NCBI GenBank assembly: GCA_965212145.1
Contig: CBDBUY010000004.1
Span: 930,001-994,000, forward strand
Reading direction: 5' to 3'
From: JAAEPI01 sp965212145
GTDB taxonomy: Bacteria; Bacteroidota; Bacteroidia; Cytophagales; Cyclobacteriaceae
Length of the DNA: 64,000 nucleotides
Shown here: one piece after another, positions 24,760 to 34,094 of the stretch
How the letters are laid out: each line of letters opens with the position of its first letter
Numbering within the stretch: the first letter of the stretch is position 1
Notes under the pieces: generated by a model
What the model saw: the letters and a program-made list of their open reading frames with translations, nothing else
The model's database searches: none
What the model was told of the DNA's origin: nothing
Translations under genes and position numbers: made by a program

Positions 24760-27591
24760 TTGAGTACGGTTGTCGAGGATATTGCCGAAGAGCAAATTGA
24801 AATTTACGGGGCGCGGGAGCACAACCTGAAGAACATTGATCTCAAAATCCCACGAAACAATCTCGTGGTGATTACCGGGATCAGTGGGAGCGGTAAATCT
24901 TCACTGGCCTTTGATACCATTTATGCCGAGGGTCAGCGCAGGTACATGGAGAGTTTCTCCGCGTATGCCCGAAGCTTTATTGGCGACATGGAGCGGCCGG
25001 ATGTCGATAAGATTGACGGACTGAGTCCGGTGATCTCTATCGAACAAAAAACGACCTCTCGAAATCCGCGATCGACCGTCGGGACAGTCACGGAGATTTA
25101 CGATTTTTTCAGATTGCTTTATGCCAGAGCCGGGGAGGCATATTCTCACATTTCTGGCAAAAAGATGATCCGCCAGACTGAGGATCAGATCGTGGAGATG
25201 ATCTTCGAGAAGTACCTCGGAAAGAAAATGATCCTTCTGGCGCCTGTGGTCAAAGGTCGAAAAGGTCACTATCGTGAGCTGTTCGTACAAGTACGAAAAA
25301 TGGGCTTCAGCAAAGTGCGAGTAGACGGAGAAATTCAGGAACTCGTACCCAAAATGCAGCTGGATCGATACAAAACTCATGACATTGAAATTGTCATAGA
25401 TCGTGTCGTGCCAAAAGCAGATGATGGAGGCCGATTGAGGCAATCCGTTCAGACAGCTTTGAAGCAGGGAGATGGTGTGTTGATGGTCCAGGACGAAGCA
25501 GGTGCCACGGCCTTCTTTTCCAGAAATCTAATGGATCCCGAAACCGGTTTGGCTTACGATGAACCAGCCCCAAATGCATTTTCATTTAACTCTCCTTATG
25601 GGTATTGTCCGGAATGTAGAGGCCTGGGGCAGATCGAAGAAATATCCAAGGATTCGGTCATTCCCGATCCGAAACTGTCGATTTCCCGTGGTGGCATTGC
25701 TCCGCTCGGTGAATTCCGAGACATCTGGATTTTCAAGAAAATCGAGGCGATACTCAAGAGAAATAAGCAGTCTCTTTCTACACCGATCAAAGACATTCCT
25801 GAGAAGACGCTGGACATTTTGCTTTACGGCGATGATGTGCCTGTGGCTGTGAGTTCGGTCAAATATCCGGGGACAGACTGGAACACAAAGTTCGAAGGAA
25901 TCATCAACTTCCTGGAGAAACAAAAGGACACGGGTTCAGAGAAAATACAGAAATGGATCAAAGACTTCACCGACATCCGAGAGTGTCCGGAGTGTCAGGG
26001 AAAGCGGTTAAAAAAGCAATCGCTTCATTTTAAGATTGCCGAAAAAGATTTGGGCGAAATCGCCAATTACGATCTTCAGTCTTTGGCCAAATGGCTTGAG
26101 GGGATTGAAGAGCGGCTGACAGAGAAGCAACAAATCATTGGGAAGGAAATCCTGAAGGAAATCAGAAAGCGCCTTGGCTTTATGTTGGACGTTGGGCTCG
26201 GATATTTAAGTATGAATCGTTCGCTGAGAACGCTCTCCGGAGGTGAGGCTCAGCGCATCCGACTGGCCACCCAGATCGGAACTCAGCTAGTCAACGTCCT
26301 CTATATTTTGGACGAGCCAAGTATCGGGTTGCACCAGCGTGACAATCAGAAATTGATCAATTCACTCAAGGACCTGCGCGATCTTGGAAACACGGTCATC
26401 GTAGTTGAGCACGACAAGGACATGATGTTAGCAAGCGACTACATTGTGGATATTGGACCGGGCGCAGGACGACATGGTGGTCAGATCGTCGCGGCATCAG
26501 ATCCACAGACTTTCGTGAAAAATGCAACGGTCACATCTGATTACCTGAACGGGGAAAAATCAATTGACATTCCCAACTCAAGAAGAGAAGGAAACGGCGA
26601 GTCGATGAAACTCACAGGTGCCACTGGGCACAACTTGAAGAATGTGACGCTTGACCTTCCACTCGGAAAAATGATCTGTATTACCGGGGTATCTGGAAGT
26701 GGAAAATCGACCTTGATTCATGAGACGCTTTATCCTGTTTTGAGAAGACAGCTGTACCGATCTCACACCGATCCCCTTCCTTTTGAATCCATCGAAGGGA
26801 TCGAGCACATTGACAAAGTAATCGAAGTGGATCAGTCGCCAATTGGTCGGACGCCACGCTCTAACCCGGCCACATACACAGGAGTTTTCTCTGACATTAG
26901 GACCCTATTTTCTGAAATCCCAGAGTCTAAAATTCGAGGTTACAAACCCGGTCGTTTCTCGTTCAACGTAAAAGGCGGTCGATGTGAAACCTGTCAAGGA
27001 GGAGGCATGCGAGTGATCGAAATGGACTTCCTGCCCGATGTGCACGTGCCTTGTGAAACCTGCAAAGGCCGTCGCTACAACCGAGAGACACTGGAGGTAC
27101 GTTACAAAGGAAAATCAATTTCCGACGTACTGGACATGACCGTTGAGCAAGGCGTGGAGTTCTTTGAAAAGCACCCTAAAATTGTTCGCAAGATCAAGAC
27201 TTTGAACGACGTTGGGCTGGGCTATATCTCACTTGGTCAGCATGCTACGACGCTTTCAGGCGGGGAAGCGCAGCGAGTGAAGCTTGCAACCGAGCTTTCC
27301 AAAAAAGATACTGGCAAAACGTTCTACATCCTTGATGAGCCGACGACCGGATTGCATTTTCAGGATATTGAACATTTACTGGAAGTACTTAATCGATTGG
27401 CGGATAAAGGAAATACGGTTTTGATCATTGAGCACAACATGGACGTGATCAAAGTTGCCGATCACATCATTGATATGGGACCGGATGGAGGCGATGCTGG
27501 CGGGCAAATTGTCGCACAGGGCACACCTGAGGAGGTTGTAAAAATGGAGGAGAGTGTGACGGGTAGTTTCTTGAAAGACGAGTTGAAATAA
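24760..27591 (+). CDS. uvrA: Excinuclease ABC subunit A
   Basis: A 943-residue ABC ATPase of nucleotide excision repair, normal length for the family. It shows Walker A GISGSGKSS (about 40) and GVSGSGKST (about 643), and two LSGGEAQR signatures (about 490 and 830). Zinc-binding pairs are CPEC (about 284) with CPEC (about 411), and CETC with CETC in the second half. RNPRSTVGTVTEIYDFFRLLYAR is characteristic. The start is TTG at 24760, as no suitable ATG precedes IEIYGAREHNLKNIDL. uvrC is encoded 13 kb away on the other strand, and uvrB is not in the window. Confidence 0.97.
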   Translation: MSTVVEDIAEEQIEIYGAREHNLKNIDLKIPRNNLVVITGISGSGKSSLAFDTIYAEGQRRYMESFSAYARSFIGDMERPDVDKIDGLSPVISIEQKTTSRNPRSTVGTVTEIYDFFRLLYARAGEAYSHISGKKMIRQTEDQIVEMIFEKYLGKKMILLAPVVKGRKGHYRELFVQVRKMGFSKVRVDGEIQELVPKMQLDRYKTHDIEIVIDRVVPKADDGGRLRQSVQTALKQGDGVLMVQDEAGATAFFSRNLMDPETGLAYDEPAPNAFSFNSPYGYCPECRGLGQIEEISKDSVIPDPKLSISRGGIAPLGEFRDIWIFKKIEAILKRNKQSLSTPIKDIPEKTLDILLYGDDVPVAVSSVKYPGTDWNTKFEGIINFLEKQKDTGSEKIQKWIKDFTDIRECPECQGKRLKKQSLHFKIAEKDLGEIANYDLQSLAKWLEGIEERLTEKQQIIGKEILKEIRKRLGFMLDVGLGYLSMNRSLRTLSGGEAQRIRLATQIGTQLVNVLYILDEPSIGLHQRDNQKLINSLKDLRDLGNTVIVVEHDKDMMLASDYIVDIGPGAGRHGGQIVAASDPQTFVKNATVTSDYLNGEKSIDIPNSRREGNGESMKLTGATGHNLKNVTLDLPLGKMICITGVSGSGKSTLIHETLYPVLRRQLYRSHTDPLPFESIEGIEHIDKVIEVDQSPIGRTPRSNPATYTGVFSDIRTLFSEIPESKIRGYKPGRFSFNVKGGRCETCQGGGMRVIEMDFLPDVHVPCETCKGRRYNRETLEVRYKGKSISDVLDMTVEQGVEFFEKHPKIVRKIKTLNDVGLGYISLGQHATTLSGGEAQRVKLATELSKKDTGKTFYILDEPTTGLHFQDIEHLLEVLNRLADKGNTVLIIEHNMDVIKVADHIIDMGPDGGDAGGQIVAQGTPEEVVKMEESVTGSFLKDELK

Positions 27592-27619
27592 AAAAGGACG
27601 ATCCATTCGAATCGCCCTT
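27589..27619 (-). terminator. Terminator between uvrA and the small secreted protein gene
   Basis: On the minus strand AAGGGCGAT pairs with ATCGTCCTT (one G-U) and is followed by five T. On the plus strand the same hairpin has one mismatch and no T-run, so it serves mainly the minus-strand gene. It starts at the uvrA stop codon. Confidence 0.65.
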
Positions 27620-27641
27620 CACTTTGAAATAATTGATCTGT

Positions 27642-27941
27642 TTAATCTTCCAGTAGGAAGTATGAATCACCGAGATAATCAAACATGTGGGCGCTTTTGG
27701 AGATGATTGTGTACTCCACACCCTCAAGGTTGTTCTCGAAGAAATCCGTTTTCAAAATCTCTTTAACGAGATTCCCTGTTGCATCGAAAATTTTCACTTT
27801 TTCGTCCAGTTCTGCAGCTATCGAAAGCTCTGTAACTTCAGCATTCAATTCATCGAGAACCCAACTGTAGTCCTCAACTTCTCGTACATCCGTTGCACTT
27901 GTGGCAACATTCATCAGCAGGTTTAACAATAGAATTTTCAT
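27642..27941 (-). CDS. Small secreted protein of unknown function
   Basis: A 99-residue acidic protein with a short N-terminal hydrophobic segment (MKILLLNLLMNVATSA) that is probably a signal peptide. The mature part contains VKIFDATGNLVKEILKTDFF, a pattern seen in secretion-domain-like and Por-tail-like beta hairpins. No family is recognised. It is flanked by a terminator and by a 240-base gap upstream, so it is a single-gene unit. Confidence 0.6.
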   Translation of the reverse strand: MKILLLNLLMNVATSATDVREVEDYSWVLDELNAEVTELSIAAELDEKVKIFDATGNLVKEILKTDFFENNLEGVEYTIISKSAHMFDYLGDSYFLLED

Positions 27942-28180
27942 AGCGATTTGTCCGTTAGTCCTTTATTTTATTTTGTTTTTGTTTTGATATCTACTTGTAC
28001 GGAGAAGAATATTTTATGTTTATCATTTTCGCAGAAAAATTATGAGACGTTTCGTCAACCATCTTTTTGAAACTTTCAATGGTTCGAAAAGGTGATCAAT
28101 GGTGATCTTTTAATTAAGGGTTCGATTAGTTTTATGAAACTTTCTATTGCCTTGGCCCCAATTGTCAAAATCACAAAAAA

Positions 28181-29206
28181 TTGAGCAAAACCGCGATTTA
28201 TTGGCTTCTCCAAATATTCGGCTGGTTCTCCTATAGCATTATCCAGTTTTTGGTGCTGTCATACGACAGTCAACCCATAGATAAGATGTTGGTTCTGGGC
28301 GAGGGGTTGCAAATGATGAGCAACATTTTATTGACGCATTGCTTTCGCTTGGTCATCATCAGGTTTAAATGGCTGAATTTCCGACTGATCAAACTCATTC
28401 CACTCACACTTATCGGAATTTTTGTATTGAGTTTGATGGGCTCCATTATTTGGGTGGTGATTATGCTGATCCAAAACAGCTGGAGTTTCAGCGAGCTGCC
28501 TCTGGATATTTTTGCGCAGGCCGTCGTGGTAAGCCTGATCGAATCGATTTTTCTCTTTTCGCTGTGGTCGTTCGCCTATTTTGTTTACTTGTATTTTGAG
28601 CGGTACAACAAGTCTCTGAAGTATGAAGCGTCCACTCGTGAGATTGAACTGAACAACCTGAAATCGCAACTCAACCCACATTTTATTTTCAATGCGCTCA
28701 ACAGCATCCGGGCGCTGGTGGATGAGAATCCTCAAAAATCAAAGGAGTCAATCACGCAGCTTTCCCATATTTTGAGAAACTCTTTGAACTCTGACAGGCA
28801 AAAACTCGTACCCTTCTCGGAGGAAATGCGGACAGTAAAAGATTATCTGGGTTTAGAGTCTATTCGATACGAGGAGCGGTTGCGGACCAAGATCGATTTG
28901 GTTAAAGGCACAGAAGAGTTTGAAGTGCCTCCGCTGATGTTACAGACCTTGGTCGAGAACGGCATCAAGCATGGAGTAGCCAAATTGAAAAAAGGAGGAG
29001 AGATTCGCATTTCTACGGAGGTCAACGACAATACTTTACATATTGCGATTAGAAATTCAGGTCAGCTGAATGGGCAGAAGGGTAAAGGGTTGGGGTTGAA
29101 AAACACCAAGCGTAGATTAGATATGATTTACGGAAACTCGGCCAGCTTCCAGATAAAAAATGAAGACAACAAAACGGTATTAACTGAAATCACCATACCC
29201 AAATGA
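28181..29206 (+). CDS. LytS-type membrane histidine kinase
   Basis: A 341-residue kinase with four N-terminal membrane segments (residues about 8-135), then the His-kinase domain with QLNPHFIFNALNSIRAL, where the His in NPHFIFN is the phospho-acceptor, and an ATPase domain with LQTLVENGIKHG and GKGLGLKNTKRRL. The start is TTG at 28181. Its stop overlaps the LytTR regulator start as ATGA. Such pairs regulate envelope or metabolic genes in Bacteroidota. The targets are not visible here. Confidence 0.92.
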   Translation: MSKTAIYWLLQIFGWFSYSIIQFLVLSYDSQPIDKMLVLGEGLQMMSNILLTHCFRLVIIRFKWLNFRLIKLIPLTLIGIFVLSLMGSIIWVVIMLIQNSWSFSELPLDIFAQAVVVSLIESIFLFSLWSFAYFVYLYFERYNKSLKYEASTREIELNNLKSQLNPHFIFNALNSIRALVDENPQKSKESITQLSHILRNSLNSDRQKLVPFSEEMRTVKDYLGLESIRYEERLRTKIDLVKGTEEFEVPPLMLQTLVENGIKHGVAKLKKGGEIRISTEVNDNTLHIAIRNSGQLNGQKGKGLGLKNTKRRLDMIYGNSASFQIKNEDNKTVLTEITIPK

Positions 29207-29907
29207 AGACCATTATTGTAGATGACGAACGACTGGCGAGAAAAGAGCTGGCCTCATTGCTGGAAAAGCACAAGGAAATTGAAGTTGTAGATGAGGCAGT
29301 GAATGCACAAGACGCTATCGAAAAGATCAAGGAGCACCAGCCCGGCTTGATATTCCTGGATATTCAGATGCCCGAGCAGACAGGTTTTGAAATGCTGGAG
29401 CAATTGGACAAAGTGCCTCAAGTCATCTTCACCACGGCCTATGACGAGTTTGCATTGAAAGCTTTTGAGGTGAATGCGTTGGATTATTTGTTGAAACCCA
29501 TACAAGAAGATCGCCTGGCTGAAGCACTGAAGAAAGTAAACTACGATGAGGATTCAGGTTCACACGAAATCCTTGGAAAGGATGACAGGGTCTTCGTGAA
29601 GGACGGGGACAAGTGCTGGTTCGTGAAGTTGGAGAATGTGCGACTTTTCGAATCAGATGGTAATTATATCAAAGTTTACTTTGACAGCTTCCGTCCAATG
29701 ATTCATAAATCCTTAAATGCATTGGATGAACGATTAGACGACCGGCATTTCTTTAGGGCCAGTCGTAAGCACATTATTAATCTGGGTTGGGTAGAGAAAA
29801 TCGACACGTGGTTTAACGGAGGCTTGCTGGTTGAGCTGAAAGGTGGAGATAAAATAGAAGTGAGCCGTAGACAAGCGGCCAGGTTTAAAGAGAAAATGAG
29901 CCTTTAG
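29203..29907 (+). CDS. LytTR-family response regulator
   Basis: A 234-residue regulator. The receiver domain has DDE at 7-9, phospho-acceptor D53 in IFLDIQMP and K in LLKPIQ. The C-terminal LytTR DNA-binding domain (about 130-234) has LFESDGNYIKVYF, FFRASRKHIINL and VSRRQAARFKEKM. LytTR domains bind pairs of short direct repeats. It is partnered with the overlapping LytS-type kinase. Its 3' end overlaps the convergent TerB-like gene by four bases. Confidence 0.94.
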   Translation: MKTIIVDDERLARKELASLLEKHKEIEVVDEAVNAQDAIEKIKEHQPGLIFLDIQMPEQTGFEMLEQLDKVPQVIFTTAYDEFALKAFEVNALDYLLKPIQEDRLAEALKKVNYDEDSGSHEILGKDDRVFVKDGDKCWFVKLENVRLFESDGNYIKVYFDSFRPMIHKSLNALDERLDDRHFFRASRKHIINLGWVEKIDTWFNGGLLVELKGGDKIEVSRRQAARFKEKMSL

Positions 29908-30269
29908 GCCCTCACCGTTTTCATAAAGTCCAAATCCACGCCCCAGTCTTTAGCAAGGTTCAGCATCGCGGTGGTTTCCATCTCGGTGACATACCCTTTC
30001 TGGTAGTTTTCTTCCCAGATTTCCAGCAAGTACTTTAGACGATTTTCCGGTTTCATTCGGCTGAAGACTTTCCCTAGAAATTCGCGAGACCTTTCGTATG
30101 CCGATAGGTAATCTTGAGATATAAATTTGTTAGCCCAGTCCATCTCTTCGATTGCACCCAATCGTTTTGCGGCTTTCTCCAAAATCACCTTTTCGTCCTC
30201 ATCCAATCCATGGTAATGGAATATCAGGGACTTTAACAATATCACTGCTTTCTTTTCTTCTTCAGACAT
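29904..30269 (-). CDS. Small helical protein, possibly TerB-like
   Basis: A 121-residue, charged, all-helical cytoplasmic protein. The layout of LLKSLIFHYHGLDEDEKVILEKAAKRLG resembles the acidic helix-turn of TerB-like tellurite-resistance domains, where an Asp/Glu-rich loop may bind metal. The match is weak and the family call is tentative. It lies 30 bases downstream of hemW on the same strand and is probably co-transcribed with it. Confidence 0.55.
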   Translation of the reverse strand: MSEEEKKAVILLKSLIFHYHGLDEDEKVILEKAAKRLGAIEEMDWANKFISQDYLSAYERSREFLGKVFSRMKPENRLKYLLEIWEENYQKGYVTEMETTAMLNLAKDWGVDLDFMKTVRA

Positions 30270-30299
30270 GCTGTCGATTAGATTGAGGACTAAAGTAAT

Positions 30300-31436
30300 T
30301 TATTCATCGGAAAAAAGCCGAAGAGTAATTTCATCTGCGATTTGAAATCCGTAGGAGGTGAGACAGAAATTCCCCCCTTTTAGCACCGCACGCTTTTCAT
30401 CAATCAAGGATCGAATGTAGGGTTCATGGTCTTTCATTAGATCAAATTGCCATTGCGTTTTCAGTTCGTTCAGGTCGATTCCCCATTTGGTTCTAATCCG
30501 AGTGAGTAGGTACTCGTTGAGCTTCTGAGTTTCGGAAAGGACTTCAGTTTCCATGGGAATTTCATTCATTCCTAACTGGCTGATATATTTTGCATTGTGA
30601 CGGACATTGAAGCTACGTGACTGACCATTAAAAGAATGAGCACCCGGTCCGATACCAAAATAAGTTTTTCCTTTCCAATAGCTTGTGTTGTGCTTTGAGT
30701 AAAATCCGGGTTTAGAGAAATTAGAAACCTCGTATTGCTCGTAGCCATATTTTTTCAAGGTTTCGATCAGGTAGTCAAATTGCTGTGCAGTATCATCTTC
30801 ATCTGGCACGACCAAGATGCCTTTTTCTACCCAATTACCAAAGGCAGTTTGCGGCTCTATCGTCAATCCATAAACTGAAACGTGTTCCGGAGAAAACGCT
30901 ATAACACTATTTAGATCGCTCTGGAGCCGCTCTAGAGAACCTTCAATAGGAGGGGTAGCAAAAATTAGATCCAATGAAACATTCTGAAAACCAACTTTTC
31001 TGACCGTTTGAAGACAGGTTTCAGCCTGATTTGAGTCATGAGCTCGGTTCATGTTCTTTAAAGCAGCGTCATCAAATGACTGTATGCCAATGCTGAGCCT
31101 ATTGATCCCGATAGCCATGAGGTCCTCACATTTTCGTTCTGAAAGATCATCAGGGTTGGCCTCTATGGTGATTTCGGGATTAGCCTCCAGAGTGTGAGTT
31201 TTATTGATTGCAGAGAGTATCTCTTTCAGTTGATCTGACTCCAGAAGAGAGGGCGTTCCCCCGCCGAAGTAAATCGTTTCGACCGTGTGTCCTTCCAGGT
31301 AATCCGCCCTCAACTCAATTTCCTTGATGATCGCCTCGAGCATTTGGGGCAGGTTCTTCTGACTGGTGCTAAAATGAAAATCACAGTAGTGGCATGCTTG
31401 CTTGCAATAAGGTATGTGAACATAAATTCCGGCCAT
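30300..31436 (-). CDS. hemW: HemW-type radical SAM protein
   Basis: A 378-residue radical SAM protein. YVHIPYCKQACHYCDFHF (residues 5-22) carries the CxxxCxxC cluster motif with a fourth cysteine position lacking, as in HemW and not HemN. GGGTPSLL and the C-terminal HemN-C region (TRIRTKWGIDL) are present. HemW is a heme chaperone and is often mis-annotated as coproporphyrinogen oxidase. The start at 31436 is preferred because the upstream extension to 31469 has no family similarity and would overlap the divergent gene. Only 23 bases separate it from the divergent Omp85 gene. Confidence 0.92.
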   Translation of the reverse strand: MAGIYVHIPYCKQACHYCDFHFSTSQKNLPQMLEAIIKEIELRADYLEGHTVETIYFGGGTPSLLESDQLKEILSAINKTHTLEANPEITIEANPDDLSERKCEDLMAIGINRLSIGIQSFDDAALKNMNRAHDSNQAETCLQTVRKVGFQNVSLDLIFATPPIEGSLERLQSDLNSVIAFSPEHVSVYGLTIEPQTAFGNWVEKGILVVPDEDDTAQQFDYLIETLKKYGYEQYEVSNFSKPGFYSKHNTSYWKGKTYFGIGPGAHSFNGQSRSFNVRHNAKYISQLGMNEIPMETEVLSETQKLNEYLLTRIRTKWGIDLNELKTQWQFDLMKDHEPYIRSLIDEKRAVLKGGNFCLTSYGFQIADEITLRLFSDE

Positions 31437-31439
31437 CGA

Positions 31440-31451
31440 CGTAATATTACG
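31440..31451. promoter_or_regulatory. Perfect palindrome in the hemW-Omp85 divergent spacer
   Basis: CGTAATATTACG is a perfect 12-bp palindrome lying almost exactly in the middle of the 23-base spacer between the two start codons. It may be an operator that acts on both genes. It could also be chance in AT-rich DNA. Confidence 0.35.
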
Positions 31452-31459
31452 CAACAAGA

Positions 31460-33064
31460 ATGAATGCAATTAGAATACACTTCATAGTGTTGCTCTCGAT
31501 GGGTTGGGGGTGCTGTGTTGCGCAGAGCATTGACGTGTTTCTTGATGGTAAGAAAGCCGATTCTTGGAATTCTTCGGATTCTACTGACCTAAATAGTAGA
31601 ATTGAGCGGCACAAAATGTCATTCTGGAATGCCGGCCATCTTTTCGCTGGACTAGACTCCTTAAATGAAAAGGGTCTGTATTTCCATGTTGGGAAAAAAT
31701 ACGAAATCAGCTCATCCAAATCTTACCAGAACCTTTTAAGGAATGCCAGAAAAGAATTCGAGGAAACGATCAATAGCGGTTTTCCTTTCGCTCAGTTAAG
31801 ATGGGACTCGTTGGATGTAGACTCAGGGAAGTTTGAGGCAAACTATGAGATTATTAATGGGCCGTTCATTGAATTTGATTCCATAGTTTTCATTTCACCT
31901 GTTAAAACCAAAAAATGGTTTCTCGAGCAATCTCTTGGAATAGAAAAGGGGAAGCCGTTTTCGGAAAGAACTTATCGATCCATTAGCAGGAAGTTGGATC
32001 GCATCTCTTTCATGGAGGAAATATTAAAACCTGATCTTTCTTTTCAGGAAGGCAAGGCGCACACATATCTAAATCTAAAAGAAGCATCTACCGGAAGTTT
32101 TCAAGGAGTACTTGGGGTTTTGCCAAACCAATCCAGCGACGGGAGGCCATTGGTTACCGGATCTTTGGATTTGTCCCTGCACAATTTATTCCGAAGCGGA
32201 AAACAGTTGGATTTTGCCTGGGACCGATTCGGTGAGTCTTCGCAAAAGTTGGACGTTCGCTACGAGCATCCATACTTTTTAAAATCAAGTTTGAGCCTTG
32301 AGTCAGACTTAAATATTCTTAAACAAGACAGTAGCTTTATTAGCACCACTTTTGGATTTAACGCGGGCTGGTTCATTTCAGACAAGTCTGAGCTTGGAGT
32401 GAGTTTTGAGCAATCGGCCAATGACGTATTGCTTGAAGATGCCTCGCGCATTGTGTCACTTGGACTGCTTGGTTTTGAGCAGAACTGGTACGGGCTTACG
32501 TTTAGCACTGGTAAAGCTTCATCCGGTACAATGGAGAATTTATTCCATGCGAGGGTGGGTTTGGAAATCGGAACCCGATCTATTCGAAAAAATGCCGGGC
32601 TGCCCACCGATTATTATGACTCTATTAGACTCGAATCTAACTTGGGTCGGATATCGGGCTACTTGGAAATTCAGAAGATTTTATCAAAGCAATTTGCCAT
32701 TTTTAATTCTTTGTCAGGAAAGCACCTGCAAGGCAGACAATTGCCTCTCAATCAGCTTTTCAGAATCGGGGGACTGAAAACATTACGAGGATTCAATGAG
32801 CAGTTTTTCTTTGCAGAATCTTATCTCATTAGCCAGACAGAATTCAGGGTATTTTTTGAGGAGCGAAGTTATTTGTACGCATTCGTGGATCAGGGATGGG
32901 TCAAGTCTGCTTTATCTGATTATCCGGTCGGTATGGGAATTGGATTTTCACTTGATACCACATCGGGCTTGTTTAGCTTTGCCATGGCTGTGGGATCCAA
33001 TCGTGATTTGCCTTTGGATTTGGCCGCAGCAAAAATCCATTTCGGCTATTTATCCAGATTCTAG
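31460..33064 (+). CDS. Omp85-superfamily outer-membrane protein
   Basis: A 534-residue protein with a signal peptide ending CCVAQS, a periplasmic POTRA-like region (about 60-210, including FIEFDSIVFISP and ISRKLDRISFM) and a 16-strand-type barrel (about 220-534). The L6 loop motif appears as TLRGFNEQFFF, corresponding to the conserved RGF/Y. It is shorter than BamA, with about two POTRA domains, so a TamA- or FhaC-like role in outer-membrane protein or lipoprotein export is more likely. The downstream DUF4271-like gene starts one base after its stop. Confidence 0.82.
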   Translation: MNAIRIHFIVLLSMGWGCCVAQSIDVFLDGKKADSWNSSDSTDLNSRIERHKMSFWNAGHLFAGLDSLNEKGLYFHVGKKYEISSSKSYQNLLRNARKEFEETINSGFPFAQLRWDSLDVDSGKFEANYEIINGPFIEFDSIVFISPVKTKKWFLEQSLGIEKGKPFSERTYRSISRKLDRISFMEEILKPDLSFQEGKAHTYLNLKEASTGSFQGVLGVLPNQSSDGRPLVTGSLDLSLHNLFRSGKQLDFAWDRFGESSQKLDVRYEHPYFLKSSLSLESDLNILKQDSSFISTTFGFNAGWFISDKSELGVSFEQSANDVLLEDASRIVSLGLLGFEQNWYGLTFSTGKASSGTMENLFHARVGLEIGTRSIRKNAGLPTDYYDSIRLESNLGRISGYLEIQKILSKQFAIFNSLSGKHLQGRQLPLNQLFRIGGLKTLRGFNEQFFFAESYLISQTEFRVFFEERSYLYAFVDQGWVKSALSDYPVGMGIGFSLDTTSGLFSFAMAVGSNRDLPLDLAAAKIHFGYLSRF

Positions 33065-33065
33065 T

Positions 33066-34067
33066 TTGCGATTCGGAATACTCCTTTTGTTTGTTTCCAC
33101 GTTTCTTCCGGCTCAAGATACGCTCACGCTAGAGCAACTGGATTACAAATTTGTGAGCGTCCAAGATGGGGTAACTACGCCTCTTACATCTTTATCAAAT
33201 ACGAATGTCGCTGGAGTCTTTATTGCATGTCAGCAGACAAGTCTGTTGGCCTTGTGTGGCCCAGAGGAGCTGCAGGTGTGGATAGATGGGCGATTAGCAT
33301 TGATCAAGGAAAAAGACGCGGATTGCTTGTACCCAAAGATTGACGCTCTATGTGCAGTGAGTTCAAGAGACACAATTTTTTTGTCGATAAGTGCGGAAAG
33401 GAGTTTAGAGGGGGCTTCTGTTAGGTCAATATCCATTGTGCCACAAGATCCTAACCAGATAGACGTACTTACCAGAAGCCTGAATGATAAGGCCTGGATT
33501 ATTGGGTTTGTTATTTGTGGATTTGCGTTTGCTGGAGTGTTTCTTTTTACACCGATCAAATTTGGAGAAATAGTAAGAGCAAAGACTGAACAATTTTCCG
33601 AGAGGCCTCTTTCTGGAAATTTCTTAATCCAACTGGGTTGTGTTGTGGCGGTGGGAGCATTTTGCTGGGTTTACAATCACCAAGGTGGGTACGAAGAGTT
33701 CTTTACAGCACTAGGATTCTTAATGACCGTGTTTATCGCAAAAATTGGCTTGTATTATTTCGGGGGGATTTTATTTCAATTCCGAAAAATTTCGTCCTGG
33801 CAGATGGTCTTTCAAATGCGGTTCTGGGCGCTGGTTACCTTACTAGTTTTTCTTGTCCTTGTGGTTGATAATTTATCGTTCATGTGGTTGACTAAACGTA
33901 GTGATGTTCTGGGGAAGATTATTGCGGGCGCAATGGTTGTATTTGTATCACTTGAAGTCTTCAAACTAAGTTCAATAGGGGACAAAAGGAGTCTTCATAG
34001 ATTTGTATACCTTTGCAGCACCGAAATTTTACCGATGGTTTTGTTGATGCGGATATTCTTGAAATAA
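33066..34067 (+). CDS. DUF4271-like multi-pass membrane protein
   Basis: A 333-residue protein starting at TTG 33066, directly after the Omp85 stop. A signal peptide (ending FLPAQ) is followed by a periplasmic region of about 120 residues and six membrane segments, for example AWIIGFVICGFAFAGVFLF and FWALVTLLVFLVLVVDNL. DUF4271 proteins are found next to hemD in Bacteroidota, matching this order. The long upstream reading frame from 32796 is in another frame of the Omp85 gene and is not part of it. Function is unknown. The six cysteines in the periplasmic region are notable. Confidence 0.75.
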   Translation: MRFGILLLFVSTFLPAQDTLTLEQLDYKFVSVQDGVTTPLTSLSNTNVAGVFIACQQTSLLALCGPEELQVWIDGRLALIKEKDADCLYPKIDALCAVSSRDTIFLSISAERSLEGASVRSISIVPQDPNQIDVLTRSLNDKAWIIGFVICGFAFAGVFLFTPIKFGEIVRAKTEQFSERPLSGNFLIQLGCVVAVGAFCWVYNHQGGYEEFFTALGFLMTVFIAKIGLYYFGGILFQFRKISSWQMVFQMRFWALVTLLVFLVLVVDNLSFMWLTKRSDVLGKIIAGAMVVFVSLEVFKLSSIGDKRSLHRFVYLCSTEILPMVLLMRIFLK

Positions 34068-34094
34068 TCAAATTAGTCACACATAGTACATAGA

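Noticed and set aside
27942..28180. A gene or RNA in the gap between the small secreted protein and the LytS-type kinase
   Set aside because: No reading frame, stem-loop of note or tRNA-like fold was seen in this AT-rich stretch.
32796..33065. Upstream extension of the DUF4271-like frame
   Set aside because: It overlaps the conserved barrel end of the Omp85 protein in another frame. The TTG at 33066 opens a proper signal peptide.
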